From: DASUPK01 sp963695675
GTDB lineage: Bacteria; Actinomycetota; Thermoleophilia; Solirubrobacterales; 70-9
NCBI GenBank assembly: GCA_963695675.1
Contig: CAVOGY010000007.1
Location: forward strand, 620,001-684,000
Length of the DNA stretch: 64,000 nucleotides
Direction: 5' to 3'
In this document: positions 16,493 through 25,360 of the stretch, piece after piece
Layout: each line of letters opens with the position of its first letter
How positions within the stretch are numbered: the stretch's first letter is position 1
Translations under genes and position numbers: made by a program
The notes under the pieces: model-generated
The model's database searches: none
What the model saw: only the letters and a program-made list of their open reading frames with translations
What the model was told of the DNA's origin: nothing

Positions 16493-17215
16493 ATGGCAGG
16501 TTTGCTCTCATTGGAGCGCCGAGATGAGGTCGCAGTGGTCACGCTGCAGCGTCCCGAGAAGCGGAATGCCCTCTCCATCGACCTGCGGGTGGAGCTCGCC
16601 GACTCCTTCCGGGCTCTGGGAGATGACAATGACATCGGCGCGGTGGTGCTGACGGGCGCCCCGCCCGCCTTCAGCTCGGGAATGGACACGAGCGAGTTCG
16701 GTGGCGACCGCGCCCACCGGGAGCGCCTCGTCGAGAGCAGCATCGGCGCCTTCCGCGCTGTCGGCGGCTGCGCGAAGCCGGTGGTCGCCGCGGTCAACGG
16801 TCCGGCGCTCGCCGGCGGCTTCGCCCTGGCGCTCCTCTGCGACCTGCGGCTGGCCGCCGAGGAGGCGAGCTTCGGGTTTCCGGAGCTGCCCCGGGGGATA
16901 CCGCCGAGCTACGCCGCCGCCCGCTCGGCCCTCCCCGCTCCGGTGGCCGCCGAGCTCACCCTGACCAGCAGGCTGCTCGACGCGGCCGGAGCTCACCGCA
17001 TCGGAATCGTCGGCGCCGTGTATCCCGCCGAGGAGCTGATGCCGCGCGCTGTCGAGCTGGCGGGGCGGATCGGGTCTGCTCCCCGTCAGGCCACGACCCA
17101 GACCAAGCGCCGCATCCTCCTCGATCGCGATCGCATGATCGGCCACCTCTTCGACGAGGAGGAGCGCCTGCTCCGGGACGCCCTGCTCGGCGACGATCCG
17201 GACGAGGCCGCGTAG
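16493..17215 (+). CDS. enoyl-CoA hydratase/isomerase family protein
   Basis: 240 residues from ATG 16493. The crotonase blocks are AFSSGMDTSEF and NGPALAGGFALALLCDLRLAA, then FGFPELPRGIPPSYAAA. The Glu of FPELP matches the first catalytic Glu region, while the second is not obvious, so the reaction cannot be assigned. It is only distantly similar to the crotonase at 11948 (different insert lengths). Confidence 0.87.
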   Translation: MAGLLSLERRDEVAVVTLQRPEKRNALSIDLRVELADSFRALGDDNDIGAVVLTGAPPAFSSGMDTSEFGGDRAHRERLVESSIGAFRAVGGCAKPVVAAVNGPALAGGFALALLCDLRLAAEEASFGFPELPRGIPPSYAAARSALPAPVAAELTLTSRLLDAAGAHRIGIVGAVYPAEELMPRAVELAGRIGSAPRQATTQTKRRILLDRDRMIGHLFDEEERLLRDALLGDDPDEAA

Positions 17216-17270
17216 CCAGCGGCCACCAGGCCGCGATCTGATGGCGAAGCCCTCCCGTCACACTGAGTAG

Positions 17271-18020
17271 GTGGAGCGCCTCCGCCTGATCCGACACTCG
17301 TTCCCCGACCAACCCGAGCTCAGCACCGAGGTCTCGCGGACCATCCTGCGCCGGGTGGCGGCGGGAGAGCTGCCGCCGACGATCCGCATCCACCGGCCCG
17401 GGAACGAGGTCGCCTTCGGCCGTCAGGACGTGGCGAGCCCCGGATACGAGGCCGCGGCCGAAGCCGCCGGCGCCGCCGGGTTCGCCGCCGTCGAGCGACT
17501 GGCGGGCGGCCGCGCCGCGGTCTTCCACCAGGGCACGATCGCGATCGCCAGGGCCTACAGCGACCCGCAGCCGCCGAAGCGGACCTACGCCCGCTTCGAG
17601 GAGATGGCCGGACTGATCGCCGACACTCTGCGCGGGCTGGGCGTCGACGCTCGCGTCGGCGAGGTGCCGGGCGAGTACTGCCCCGGCGCCTATAGCGTCA
17701 ACGCGCGCGGCAAGTCGAAGCTCGCCGGCATCGGCCAGCGGATGATCCGCGGCGGCGCCCACATGGGCGGGGTTGTCATCGCCTCGGGCGGCCGCGATAT
17801 CGCGCGGGTGCTTGAGCCGGTCTACCGCGCGCTCGAGCTCGACTGGGACCCGGCCACCTCGGGCAGCGTCTCGGAGGAGCTCGGCCGCGAGGTCGACCCC
17901 GGCGAGATCGAGGAGGCGCTGCTCGGCGAGCTCGGCAAGCGCTACGAGTTGGTCGATGCGGAGCTGGACGAGGAGACCATGCGGATCGCCACGGAGAGTC
18001 TCGCGTCGGCTACGCGCTGA
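17271..18020 (+). CDS. lipoate-protein ligase / octanoyltransferase (BPL_LplA_LipB fold)
   Basis: A 249-residue protein with the lipoate-ligase landmarks: RIHRPGNEVAFGRQD, VERLAGGRAAVFHQGT (the RRxxGGGxVxH-like loop) and the catalytic-Lys region NARGKSKLAGIGQRMIRGG. It should attach octanoyl or lipoyl groups to carrier lysines. Whether it is a transferase (LipM-like) or an ATP-dependent ligase (LplA-like) cannot be told here. It converges on the HAD gene with an 11-base overlap. Confidence 0.85.
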   Translation: MERLRLIRHSFPDQPELSTEVSRTILRRVAAGELPPTIRIHRPGNEVAFGRQDVASPGYEAAAEAAGAAGFAAVERLAGGRAAVFHQGTIAIARAYSDPQPPKRTYARFEEMAGLIADTLRGLGVDARVGEVPGEYCPGAYSVNARGKSKLAGIGQRMIRGGAHMGGVVIASGGRDIARVLEPVYRALELDWDPATSGSVSEELGREVDPGEIEEALLGELGKRYELVDAELDEETMRIATESLASATR

Positions 18021-18666
18021 GCGGCGTCTCGACCAGGCTGCGCCGCAGCTCCTCGACCGAGGTGAAGACGTCCCTGGCGCCGGCGTCGCGCAGCTCGGCC
18101 TCGGAGAACCCGCCGGTGAGGACGGCGAGCGTCTCGACCCCGGCCCGACCCGCAGCCTCCACGTCCCAGACCGTGTCGCCGATCAGCGTCGCCTGGCCAT
18201 CGCTCCCGGCCTTCTCCAGCGCGGCCTTGATCAGGTCGGGCTCCGGCTTGGTCCGCTCGACGTCGGCTGAGGTGGTCCAGCCGTCGACGATCTTCGCGGC
18301 ATCGAGCAGCTCGATGTAGTGCTCGACCTCCCACTCCTTGGCCGAGCTGGCGAGCACCACCGTGTTGCCGGCCGCTTTCAGGTCCTCGATCAGCTCGCGC
18401 GAGCCCTCCATCGGCTGAACCTCGTCGATCAGTTCCCGGTAGAGCTCGCCCTCAGCATTGCGTATCGCGTCGCCGAGCCTCTCCTCGACCTCGTCCCCTG
18501 CGACTGCGGCGACCAGCTGGTCGCCGCCCATCCCGATGTGGCGGTGTACCCGCCAGACGGGCACGGTCACGTCGTTCCGCCCGAACGCACGGAACCAGGC
18601 GATCGCGTGGTGGTAGTTCGTGTCGACGAGCGTGCCGTCGACGTCGAGGATGGCGATCTGCGACAC
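18010..18666 (-). CDS. HAD family hydrolase (phosphatase)
   Basis: 218 residues from GTG 18666, chosen because GAGGAGGA lies upstream and the first HAD motif DVDGTLVDT begins right after. Motif II VVLASSAKE, motif III Lys in RTKPEPD and motif IV IGDTVWDVEAAGRAG are all present. The cap is the helical C1 type of the phosphoglycolate-phosphatase group. Substrate unknown. Confidence 0.9.
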   Translation of the reverse strand: MSQIAILDVDGTLVDTNYHHAIAWFRAFGRNDVTVPVWRVHRHIGMGGDQLVAAVAGDEVEERLGDAIRNAEGELYRELIDEVQPMEGSRELIEDLKAAGNTVVLASSAKEWEVEHYIELLDAAKIVDGWTTSADVERTKPEPDLIKAALEKAGSDGQATLIGDTVWDVEAAGRAGVETLAVLTGGFSEAELRDAGARDVFTSVEELRRSLVETPLSA

Positions 18667-18915
18667 CGGGCTCTGTCCTCCTCTGGCTCGAAATGGCTCG
18701 GGCGGCCTCCTGCGGATCTCGCGGACGATTCCGCCCCGGCCATCGACCCGGGGGCTAACGCGAGTCGTACGGAATCGGACCGGAACGGTCTGAGGCTGTC
18801 CCATCTGACATAGGGTCTTGCCGCCCGGCGGCAGCCCGAAACCCGCCGCCTACGGCGCCGCGCCTGACGCGCTCAACCGGGGTTTCAGGGTGATCCGCCG
18901 GGGTATCGAGCCGGC

Positions 18916-19047
18916 ATGGAGCTACCACTGCTACTGATCATCATCGGGATCGTGCTTGCGGTCCTCGTCAGTTCCGCGTTAGGTTTGATCTGCATCCTGA
19001 TCGGTCTCGTCCTTCTCATCTGGCCGCGGCTGCGAGCTTCCGTCTGA
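18916..19047 (+). CDS. 43-residue hydrophobic membrane peptide
   Basis: ATG 18916 opens a 43-codon frame that is almost entirely hydrophobic (MELPLLLIIIGIVLAVLV, GLICILIGLVLLIW) and ends in PRLRASV. It could form two short membrane helices, or one long one, with a basic tail. There is no strong ribosome site. The intergenic position and uniform hydrophobicity suggest a real microprotein, but this is unproven. Confidence 0.4.
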   Translation: MELPLLLIIIGIVLAVLVSSALGLICILIGLVLLIWPRLRASV

Positions 19048-19113
19048 CGGAACTTTCAAGCTGCGCCACATGGACGTGGCGGACCCTGTCACCATCCCGA
19101 GCTGAGGCGCAAC

Positions 19114-20055
19114 GTGCCAGAGGGAGTCACACCGGACGTAACGGCGCCGGGGCGGTTGGCCTGGATCTTCGGATCGTCGCGAAGCGGCAGCACCTGGCTG
19201 CTGCGAATGCTCGCCGAGCTGCGCCGCGTGATCCCGATCGACGACCCCCACATCGGACACCACCTGGGTGTCTGGCGTCCGATCCCGCTGGCCTGGGCGA
19301 CAGCCAAGGACCCTCCCAAGCTCGGCACCCTCGCCGACTTCAAGCGCAAGAAGCGGGACTACCTCTTCTCCGACCGCTTCCGCGACACCTGGATGCCCCA
19401 GCTCCGCGACCTGATCAGCGCCCGCTTCGCGGCTCAGGCGGCCCAGGACATCGCCGCCGCGAGCGGGATCGACCGGCCGATCGTCGTGGTGAAGGAGCCC
19501 GGCTCGCACGCAGCCGACACGATCATGGACCTCTTCCCGCAGTCGTCCCTGATCTTCCTGCTCCGTGACGGCCGCGACGTGGTCGACTCCTGGCTGGACG
19601 CCTACCGGGACGGAAGCTGGGCGACCGACGAGGGTGCCTACCCCCTCGATGACACCGGCCGGTCGGCCCTGATCCGCTGGCAGGCGAGCGTCTGGCTGCA
19701 TCGCACCGAGGTGGTGCAGGAGACCTACGCCCGGACCGACCCCGACCGCCGCGTCCTGATTCGCTACGAGGAGATGCGGGCTGACCCGGGCGCCGCGCTG
19801 CGGAAGATCTGCGCGACGCTGGGGATCGAGGCGAGCGGCGAGAGCCTCGACGGGATCGCCTCGGCCAACGAGTTCTCACGCGTGCCCGAGTCGCACAAGG
19901 GAGCGGGTCGTGAGATCCGCCGAGCCGAGCCTGGCGGCTGGGCGACCCACATGTCCCGCGAGGAGATCCTGGAGATGCACGAGATCCTCGCCGAGAAGCT
20001 CGACGAGCTCCGCTACCTGCGGCCGGGGGACATCCCGACCAGGCGTGCGGCCTGA
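19114..20055 (+). CDS. sulfotransferase family protein
   Basis: A 313-residue cytosolic-type sulfotransferase. The 5'-phosphosulfate loop is FGSSRSGSTWLLRML at residue 19 and the 3'-phosphate site is FLLRDGRDVVDSWL near residue 148, followed by a YEEMRADPG block. It should move sulfate from PAPS to a hydroxyl or amine on an unknown acceptor, perhaps a lipid or glycan. The GTG start at 19114 gives a 14-residue lead before the first strand. Confidence 0.88.
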   Translation: MPEGVTPDVTAPGRLAWIFGSSRSGSTWLLRMLAELRRVIPIDDPHIGHHLGVWRPIPLAWATAKDPPKLGTLADFKRKKRDYLFSDRFRDTWMPQLRDLISARFAAQAAQDIAAASGIDRPIVVVKEPGSHAADTIMDLFPQSSLIFLLRDGRDVVDSWLDAYRDGSWATDEGAYPLDDTGRSALIRWQASVWLHRTEVVQETYARTDPDRRVLIRYEEMRADPGAALRKICATLGIEASGESLDGIASANEFSRVPESHKGAGREIRRAEPGGWATHMSREEILEMHEILAEKLDELRYLRPGDIPTRRAA

Positions 20056-20081
20056 TCAGCCTGCGCGGTAGTCGGACCTGA

Positions 20082-20354
20082 TCAGCCGTCGCCCGAGGCG
20101 GGCGCGCCGGTGGCGCTCCGTCCGCTCGTCCCTCTCCCCCTCGGCCCGGCCGAGTGCCTGTCGGGCGCACCGCCCTCGGTCTGGTCTTGCCTGGCCGAGC
20201 GCCGCCGCTGCGCCGACATTCCGATCAACAGGAAGAACACGGCCACCAGGGCGATGATCGCCGCGAGGAGCGGCGAGGCGAGCACGGCCAGCGCTACCGC
20301 GAGGGCGACCAGCGCGACGAATCCGAAGCTCATCCCTGAGAAAGCGCCGTCCAT
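20082..20354 (-). CDS. small membrane protein, unknown
   Basis: A 90-residue protein with two adjacent hydrophobic helices (FVALVALAVALAVLASPLL and AAIIALVAVFFLLIGM) and a long, hydrophilic Arg/Gly/Ser-rich tail with no apparent fold. It is divergent from the metallophosphoesterase. Confidence 0.6.
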   Translation of the reverse strand: MDGAFSGMSFGFVALVALAVALAVLASPLLAAIIALVAVFFLLIGMSAQRRRSARQDQTEGGAPDRHSAGPRGRGTSGRSATGAPASGDG

Positions 20355-20422
20355 GCACCCGGTTGATCCCCTTCCTGGCGTCCTCGAAACTCCGTAAGGG
20401 TCCGCGTGGCAGACTGCGGGCC

Positions 20423-21028
20423 GTGCGGCTGCTCGCCTTCAGCGATCTGCACCGGGACCTGGATCAGGCCGTGAGCCTGGCCGAGCGCTCCTCCGAGGCC
20501 GACGTCGTGATTGCCGCCGGCGACTTCGCCTCGATCCACGAAGGTCTCGAGGAGACGATCGGCGCCCTCAGATCGATCTCGGTGCCGACGATCCTGGTGC
20601 CCGGCAATAACGAGACCGAGGAGGCCCTGCGCGCGGCGTGCGAGGGGTGGGAGACGGCGACCGTCCTCCACGGGCAGGGCACCGAGGTCGACGGCACGCA
20701 GTTCTTCGGGCTCGGCGCCGGGGTGCCGCTCACGCCCTGGGACTGGAGCTTCGACCTCGACGAGGAGCAGGCCGCCGAGCGCCTCGAATACTGCCCGGAG
20801 GGCGCCGTGCTGGTGGTCCACTCCCCGCCCAAGGGCCACTGCGATCAGTCGGGCGACGGCGACCACCTGGGCAGTACTGCGATCCTGGAGGCGATCGAGT
20901 CGAAGCGGCCGCCCCTCGCCGTCTGCGGCCACATCCACGAGTCCTGGGGTGCGGAGGACGAGGTCGGTCCCACCCACGTGATCAACCTCGGCCCGGGTGG
21001 CCGCGTGATCGAGGTCGAGGGAAACTAG
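20423..21028 (+). CDS. metallophosphoesterase (calcineurin-like)
   Basis: 201 residues from GTG 20423 (RLLAFSDLHRD). The dimetal site is complete: SDLH, AGDF, GNNE, HSPP and CGHIHES. The compact size and GHIHE ending resemble small YfcE/Icc-like phosphodiesterases. Substrate unknown. The next gene starts 11 bases later, so the two probably form an operon. Confidence 0.9.
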   Translation: MRLLAFSDLHRDLDQAVSLAERSSEADVVIAAGDFASIHEGLEETIGALRSISVPTILVPGNNETEEALRAACEGWETATVLHGQGTEVDGTQFFGLGAGVPLTPWDWSFDLDEEQAAERLEYCPEGAVLVVHSPPKGHCDQSGDGDHLGSTAILEAIESKRPPLAVCGHIHESWGAEDEVGPTHVINLGPGGRVIEVEGN

Positions 21029-21038
21029 AGTTCCGGCC

Positions 21039-21725
21039 GTGAACGAGTGGAATGACCCGCCCCGCAGCCGCGACGAGTGGCGCGTCGAGGTCGCCCTCGA
21101 CGAGGAGCAACAGAGCAATTCGCTGGCCGAGGGGTTGCACAATCTCCAGCTCGACGACGAGGCCCGAAAGCTCCTCGGCGGCAGCGTGATCGTCACCCGC
21201 GACGGGCGCTTCATCTTCATCTACGCCTGGCACGAGGAGAGCGCCAGGGAGGCGGAGCGGGTCGTGAAGGACATCATGGATCGCGAAAAGCTGATTGGGC
21301 AGGTCCGGTTGATGCGCTGGCATCCGGTCGCCGAGGAGTGGAAGGACGCGGACGAGCCGCTGCCCGAGGACGAGGCGGCCGTGGCGCAGGAGATGCGCGA
21401 GGCCGAGGAGGAGGGCGCCGCCGAGGCCCGGGAGTATGGGGAGTATCCGTGGCAGGTGGTGATCGACCTCCCCCACATCAGGGACACCTTCTCAGTCGCC
21501 GAGAAGCTCCGCGGCGAGGGCCTGCCGGTGAAGCGGCGCTTCCGCTACCTGCTGGTCGGTGCGGCCAGCGAGGACGATGCGGTCGAGCTCGGCAAGCGGC
21601 TCGAGGCGGAGGTGCCCGAGGGAAGCCACGTCGGCGTCCGCGGCAACCCGGACGACATGCCGCTGCCCTCGTTCGTGAACCTCGCGGCCCTCAAGCCGGG
21701 GTTCCTGCGGGATCTCGGCCTCTAG
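21039..21725 (+). CDS. two-domain protein of unknown function
   Basis: A 228-residue acidic protein built from two similar alpha/beta halves, about residues 13-100 and 140-225. Each half has a strand-helix-strand pattern and a segment about preserving or splitting values (EEQQSNSLAEGLHNLQLDDEARKLL; VAEKLRGEGLPVKRRFRYLLVGA). A Glu-rich linker (EDEAAVAQEMREAEEEGAAEAREYGE) separates them. It looks like a repeated ferredoxin-like fold; no enzymatic motif is seen. It follows the phosphoesterase closely. Confidence 0.75.
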   Translation: MNEWNDPPRSRDEWRVEVALDEEQQSNSLAEGLHNLQLDDEARKLLGGSVIVTRDGRFIFIYAWHEESAREAERVVKDIMDREKLIGQVRLMRWHPVAEEWKDADEPLPEDEAAVAQEMREAEEEGAAEAREYGEYPWQVVIDLPHIRDTFSVAEKLRGEGLPVKRRFRYLLVGAASEDDAVELGKRLEAEVPEGSHVGVRGNPDDMPLPSFVNLAALKPGFLRDLGL

Positions 21726-21765
21726 AGCGGCGAGGTCGAGCAGGAGCAGGACTATCGTCAGGGGC

Positions 21766-22629
21766 GTGAGCGAGGGCGGCTCGATCGATTCCGGCACGTC
21801 GATGGGCGCGGTCCGACTGGTGGTCGCCGACCTGGACCGGATCCGCGACTTCTATCGTGACGCGATCGGGCTCTCCGAGCTCCCACCCGAGAATGGGACC
21901 GTGCGGCTCGGAACGGATGGCGAGCCAATCATCGAGCTGGTCGGAGAGCCCGACGCCCGGCCTCGCCCTCACGGGACCAGTGGTCTCTTCCACCTCGCGA
22001 TCCTCGTCCCGAACCGCCCCGATCTGGCCCGCGCGTTGCAGCGCGTCGCCGAGGCCGGATGGCGGCTGAGCGGCGCCTCGGATCACCTGGTCAGCGAGGC
22101 CCTCTATCTGAGCGACCCGGAGGGCAACGGGATCGAGCTCTACCGCGACCGCCCCCGGGAGGAGTGGCCCGTTCGCGACGGAGTCATCCAGATGGACACC
22201 CTGCCGCTCGACCTCGACGGGGTGCTCAGTGAGCTTCGCCGCGAGGACGCCAACGCGGGGATGCCGCCCGCGACCCGCATCGGCCACGTCCATCTCAACG
22301 TCGGCGATCTGACCGCCGCTGAGGCCTTCTACTCCGGCGCGCTGGGGTTCGACGTTACGGTCCGCGGCTACCCCGGAGCTCTCTTCGTGTCGGCCGGCGG
22401 CTACCACCATCACCTCGGGCTCAATACGTGGGCGGGTGAGGGTGCCCCTCCACCGCCGCATGGCAGCCGGGGCCTGCTCCGCTTCGAGATCGTGCTGCCG
22501 AGCGCCGAGGCGCTCGCGGCCGAGGAGAACCGACTGCTGGAGGCGGGCTTCGAGCCGATCCGCGAGGACGATGGGGTTCGGGTCACGGACCCCTCCGGCA
22601 ACCGGGTCCTGCTCACTACGAAGGCTTAG
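21766..22629 (+). CDS. two-domain VOC protein (ring-cleavage dioxygenase-like, CatE type)
   Basis: A 287-residue protein with two VOC modules (about residues 15-125 and 165-285). Candidate metal ligands are LFHLAIL and GNGIELYRDRP in the first module and GHVHLNVGDL in the second, which also has YHHHLGLNTW. The layout matches the CatE/YfiE family of catechol-2,3-dioxygenase-like proteins. Substrate unproven. GTG start. It overlaps the convergent VOC gene by four bases. Confidence 0.83.
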   Translation: MSEGGSIDSGTSMGAVRLVVADLDRIRDFYRDAIGLSELPPENGTVRLGTDGEPIIELVGEPDARPRPHGTSGLFHLAILVPNRPDLARALQRVAEAGWRLSGASDHLVSEALYLSDPEGNGIELYRDRPREEWPVRDGVIQMDTLPLDLDGVLSELRREDANAGMPPATRIGHVHLNVGDLTAAEAFYSGALGFDVTVRGYPGALFVSAGGYHHHLGLNTWAGEGAPPPPHGSRGLLRFEIVLPSAEALAAEENRLLEAGFEPIREDDGVRVTDPSGNRVLLTTKA

Positions 22630-23048
22630 CCGCCGTCTCCCGGCAGCGAGGTCGTCTGGCCGACCTCGATCAGGTGGCCGTCCGGGTCGCGCATGTAGCA
22701 GCGAATCTCGGTCTGGCGCTGCTGCGGCGGGGTCAGGAACTCGGCGCCCTTCGAGCTCCACTCCTCGTAACAGCGCTGGATGTCGGCGACCCGGATGTTG
22801 AGGAACGAGCTCACCCGGTTGGGGTCGGTCGGCGCCTCGAGCACGACATCGGGCTTGTCCTCGGTCGGACCCCCGCCGAGGTTGATGATCACCCAGGTGT
22901 TGGCGAGCTGGACGATCGTGGGCTCGCCCTCCCACACCACCTCTCCGCCGAGCACGTCCGAGTAGAACGCGGCCGAGCGCGGTACGTCGTCGCTGACGAT
23001 GAAGTGGGTGAGGACGAACCCCTCACTCGGCATCGGCGGATTGGCCAT
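22626..23048 (-). CDS. VOC family (glyoxalase/bleomycin-resistance) protein
   Basis: A 140-residue single VOC domain from ATG 23048: THFIVSDDVPRSAAFYSDVLGGEVV, then MRDPDGHLIEVGQTT. The His at the first strand and Glu of LIEV are the usual metal ligands. Longer in-frame starts would add a basic leader reading into the glutamine-synthetase promoter, so they are rejected. Function is unknown beyond the fold. Confidence 0.82.
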   Translation of the reverse strand: MANPPMPSEGFVLTHFIVSDDVPRSAAFYSDVLGGEVVWEGEPTIVQLANTWVIINLGGGPTEDKPDVVLEAPTDPNRVSSFLNIRVADIQRCYEEWSSKGAEFLTPPQQRQTEIRCYMRDPDGHLIEVGQTTSLPGDGG

Positions 23049-23175
23049 CCAGGCGACCCTATCGCCGCCCCCGACCGGGTGGCGAATCGAGTTTGCGGAT
23101 TTTTGTACGCCCGGACAATGCCGACTTGGTGCGCGGCGTCTAATCTCAGCGCGTCGTTTCGTTGTGATCAACCTC

Positions 23176-23196
23176 GGCGCGCCCGTAGGGCGCGCT
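23176..23196. promoter_or_regulatory. leader hairpin before glutamine synthetase
   Basis: GGCGCGCCC (23176-23184) and GGGCGCGCT (23188-23196) form a 9-bp stem with one G-U pair and a 3-base loop, ending nine bases before the GGAGG ribosome site of the next gene. It may affect mRNA stability or ribosome access. It does not resemble a known glutamine riboswitch. Confidence 0.4.
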
Positions 23197-23221
23197 GAGC
23201 TGTGAGGAGGCTGCCCCGACG

Positions 23222-25360
23222 ATGCTCAACACCCGCGCGCAGAACGTTAGATCCGCTACCTGGAGCCCCAACGGCGAAGCCCTGGGCACGGTCGATCTCA
23301 CCAAGGCCGACAACAACCCCTTCGGCGCCAACGTCTTCTCGGCGGCCCTCCAGAAGGAGGTCCTGCCCAGCGACGTGTACGAGAGGCTCCAGGCGACACT
23401 CGAGCACGGCGAGGCCCTCGACACCTCCCTGGCCGACGCGGTCGCGGACGCAATGCGGGAGTGGGCGCTGGCGCGCGGCGCGACCCACTTCACCCATGTC
23501 TTCCAGCCGCTCACGGGCCTGACCGCGGAGAAGCACGACTCCTTCTTCGAGCCCAACCGCGAGGGAAAGTGGCTCGCCAAGTTCTCGGGCAAGGAGCTGA
23601 TCCAGGGCGAGCCCGACGCCTCCTCGTTCCCCACCGGCGGCGTCCGCGACACCTTCGAGGCTCGCGGCTACACAGCCTGGGATCCGACCAGCCCCGCCTT
23701 CATCCTCGAGAACCCGAACGGGGCGCTGCTCTGCATCCCCACCGCGTTCGTCTCCTGGACCGGCGAGGCGCTCGACGCCAAGACGCCTCTGCTGCGCTCG
23801 ATGGACGCGCTGTCGAAGTCGGCTATGCGCGCCCTCAACCTGCTCGGCGAGAAGGACGCAAAGCGCGTGTTCACCACCGTCGGCCCCGAGCAGGAGTACT
23901 TCCTGATCGACGAGCAGTACTTCTATGGGCGGCCAGACCTGGTGACCACCGGCCGCACCCTGTTCGGAGCCAAACCGGCCAAGGGCCACGAGCTGGACGA
24001 TCACTACTTCGGGGCGACCCCGGAGCGCGTCCTCGCCTGCATCATGGACTTCGAGAACGAGCTGGCCAAGCTCGGCGTGCCGGTCAAGACCCGCCACAAC
24101 GAGGTCGCGCCGGCCCAGCACGAGATCGCCCCGGTATTCGAGAACTCGAACGTCGGCTCCGACCACCAGCAGCTGACCATGCGGATCATGCAGCAGGTGG
24201 CCCGCAAGTACGGGCTGGTCTGCCTGCTGCACGAGAAGCCCTTCGCCGGCGTCAACGGCTCGGGCAAGCACAACAACTGGTCGATGGCGACCGACACCGG
24301 TCACAACCTGCTCGACCCGGGCGACACCCCCGCCGAGAACATCAGCTTCCTGTTCTTCTGCGCGGCGGTGATCCAGGCCGTCAACAAGCACCAGGGGCTG
24401 CTTCGCGCCTCAGTTGCGGACATCGGCCAGGATCACCGGCTGGGCGCGAACGAGGCGCCCCCGGCCATCATGTCGATCTTCCTAGGGGCCGAGCTCAACA
24501 AGGCATTCGAGGCGATCGCCTCGGGCGAGGGCGACCCGCACACGCCGGGCTCGTACCTCGACCTCGGCGCAGAGGTGCTGCCGCCGCTCCCGATGCACGG
24601 CGGCGACCGCAACCGCACGTCGCCCTTCGCCTTCACCGGCAACAAGTTCGAGTTCCGGGCCATCGGGGGCAGCGCCTCGCTCGCCTTCCCCAACACTGTG
24701 CTGAACACGATCGTCGCCGAGGCGATCGACGACCTGGCCGACAAGCTCGAGGCCAAGGGCGGCGACGTCGCAGAGGGCGTCACCGAAGTGGTCAAGGAGG
24801 CCTACACGGCCAACAAGCAGATCATCTTCGACGGTGACAACTACGACGAGGCCTGGCACACCGAGGCCGAGAAGCGCGGGCTGAAGAACTTCAGGAACAC
24901 GCCCGACGCGCTCCCCGAGATCCTCGCCGATTCAACCGTAGAGCTCTTCGGGAATTACAACGTGCTGTCGAACCGCGAGCTCGAGTCCCGCTACGAGGTC
25001 TGGCTCGAGCAGTACATCATCGAGGCCAATATCGAGGCCGAGACCGCCGACTCGATCGCGCGGACGATGATCCTGCCCGCCGCGCTTCGCTACCTCGCGC
25101 TCGGCGACGAAGCCGGGATCTCGGCGGTGACCGAGGAGACCACGCCGCTGGTCGACGACCTGGTGGCTGCGATCAAGGAGCTCGACGAGGCGAACCAGTA
25201 CCCGGAGGGCATCGAGGGCATGGACCTGGCGGTCTACGCGCGCGACAAGCAGCTCGCCGCGATGGCCAGGGTCCGCGAGGCGGCCGACAAGCTGGAGAAG
25301 GTGGTCGCCGACGACCTCTGGCCGCTGCCGAAGTACTCGGAGATGCTTTTCATTCGCTGA
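23222..25360 (+). CDS. glnN: glutamine synthetase type III
   Basis: 712 residues, the length of GSIII and far longer than GSI/GSII (about 350-470). GSIII hallmarks are FTHVFQPLTGLTAEKHDSF at the N-terminus, VGPEQEYFLID (catalytic Glu cluster), PVKTRHNEVAPAQHE, EKPFAGVNGSGKHNNWS and NRTSPFAFTGNKFEFR. It makes glutamine from glutamate, ammonium and ATP, probably as a dodecamer. Ribosome site GAGGAGG precedes ATG 23222. No GlnB/GlnE neighbours are present. A GNAT gene begins across its stop codon. Confidence 0.97.
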   Translation: MLNTRAQNVRSATWSPNGEALGTVDLTKADNNPFGANVFSAALQKEVLPSDVYERLQATLEHGEALDTSLADAVADAMREWALARGATHFTHVFQPLTGLTAEKHDSFFEPNREGKWLAKFSGKELIQGEPDASSFPTGGVRDTFEARGYTAWDPTSPAFILENPNGALLCIPTAFVSWTGEALDAKTPLLRSMDALSKSAMRALNLLGEKDAKRVFTTVGPEQEYFLIDEQYFYGRPDLVTTGRTLFGAKPAKGHELDDHYFGATPERVLACIMDFENELAKLGVPVKTRHNEVAPAQHEIAPVFENSNVGSDHQQLTMRIMQQVARKYGLVCLLHEKPFAGVNGSGKHNNWSMATDTGHNLLDPGDTPAENISFLFFCAAVIQAVNKHQGLLRASVADIGQDHRLGANEAPPAIMSIFLGAELNKAFEAIASGEGDPHTPGSYLDLGAEVLPPLPMHGGDRNRTSPFAFTGNKFEFRAIGGSASLAFPNTVLNTIVAEAIDDLADKLEAKGGDVAEGVTEVVKEAYTANKQIIFDGDNYDEAWHTEAEKRGLKNFRNTPDALPEILADSTVELFGNYNVLSNRELESRYEVWLEQYIIEANIEAETADSIARTMILPAALRYLALGDEAGISAVTEETTPLVDDLVAAIKELDEANQYPEGIEGMDLAVYARDKQLAAMARVREAADKLEKVVADDLWPLPKYSEMLFIR

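Noticed and set aside
11826..17234. Similar 16-base motif after two crotonase genes (GTGGCCGCCAGGCCGC at 11826 and GCGGCCACCAGGCCGC at 17219)
   Set aside because: Only two imperfect copies; could be chance in GC-rich 3' regions.
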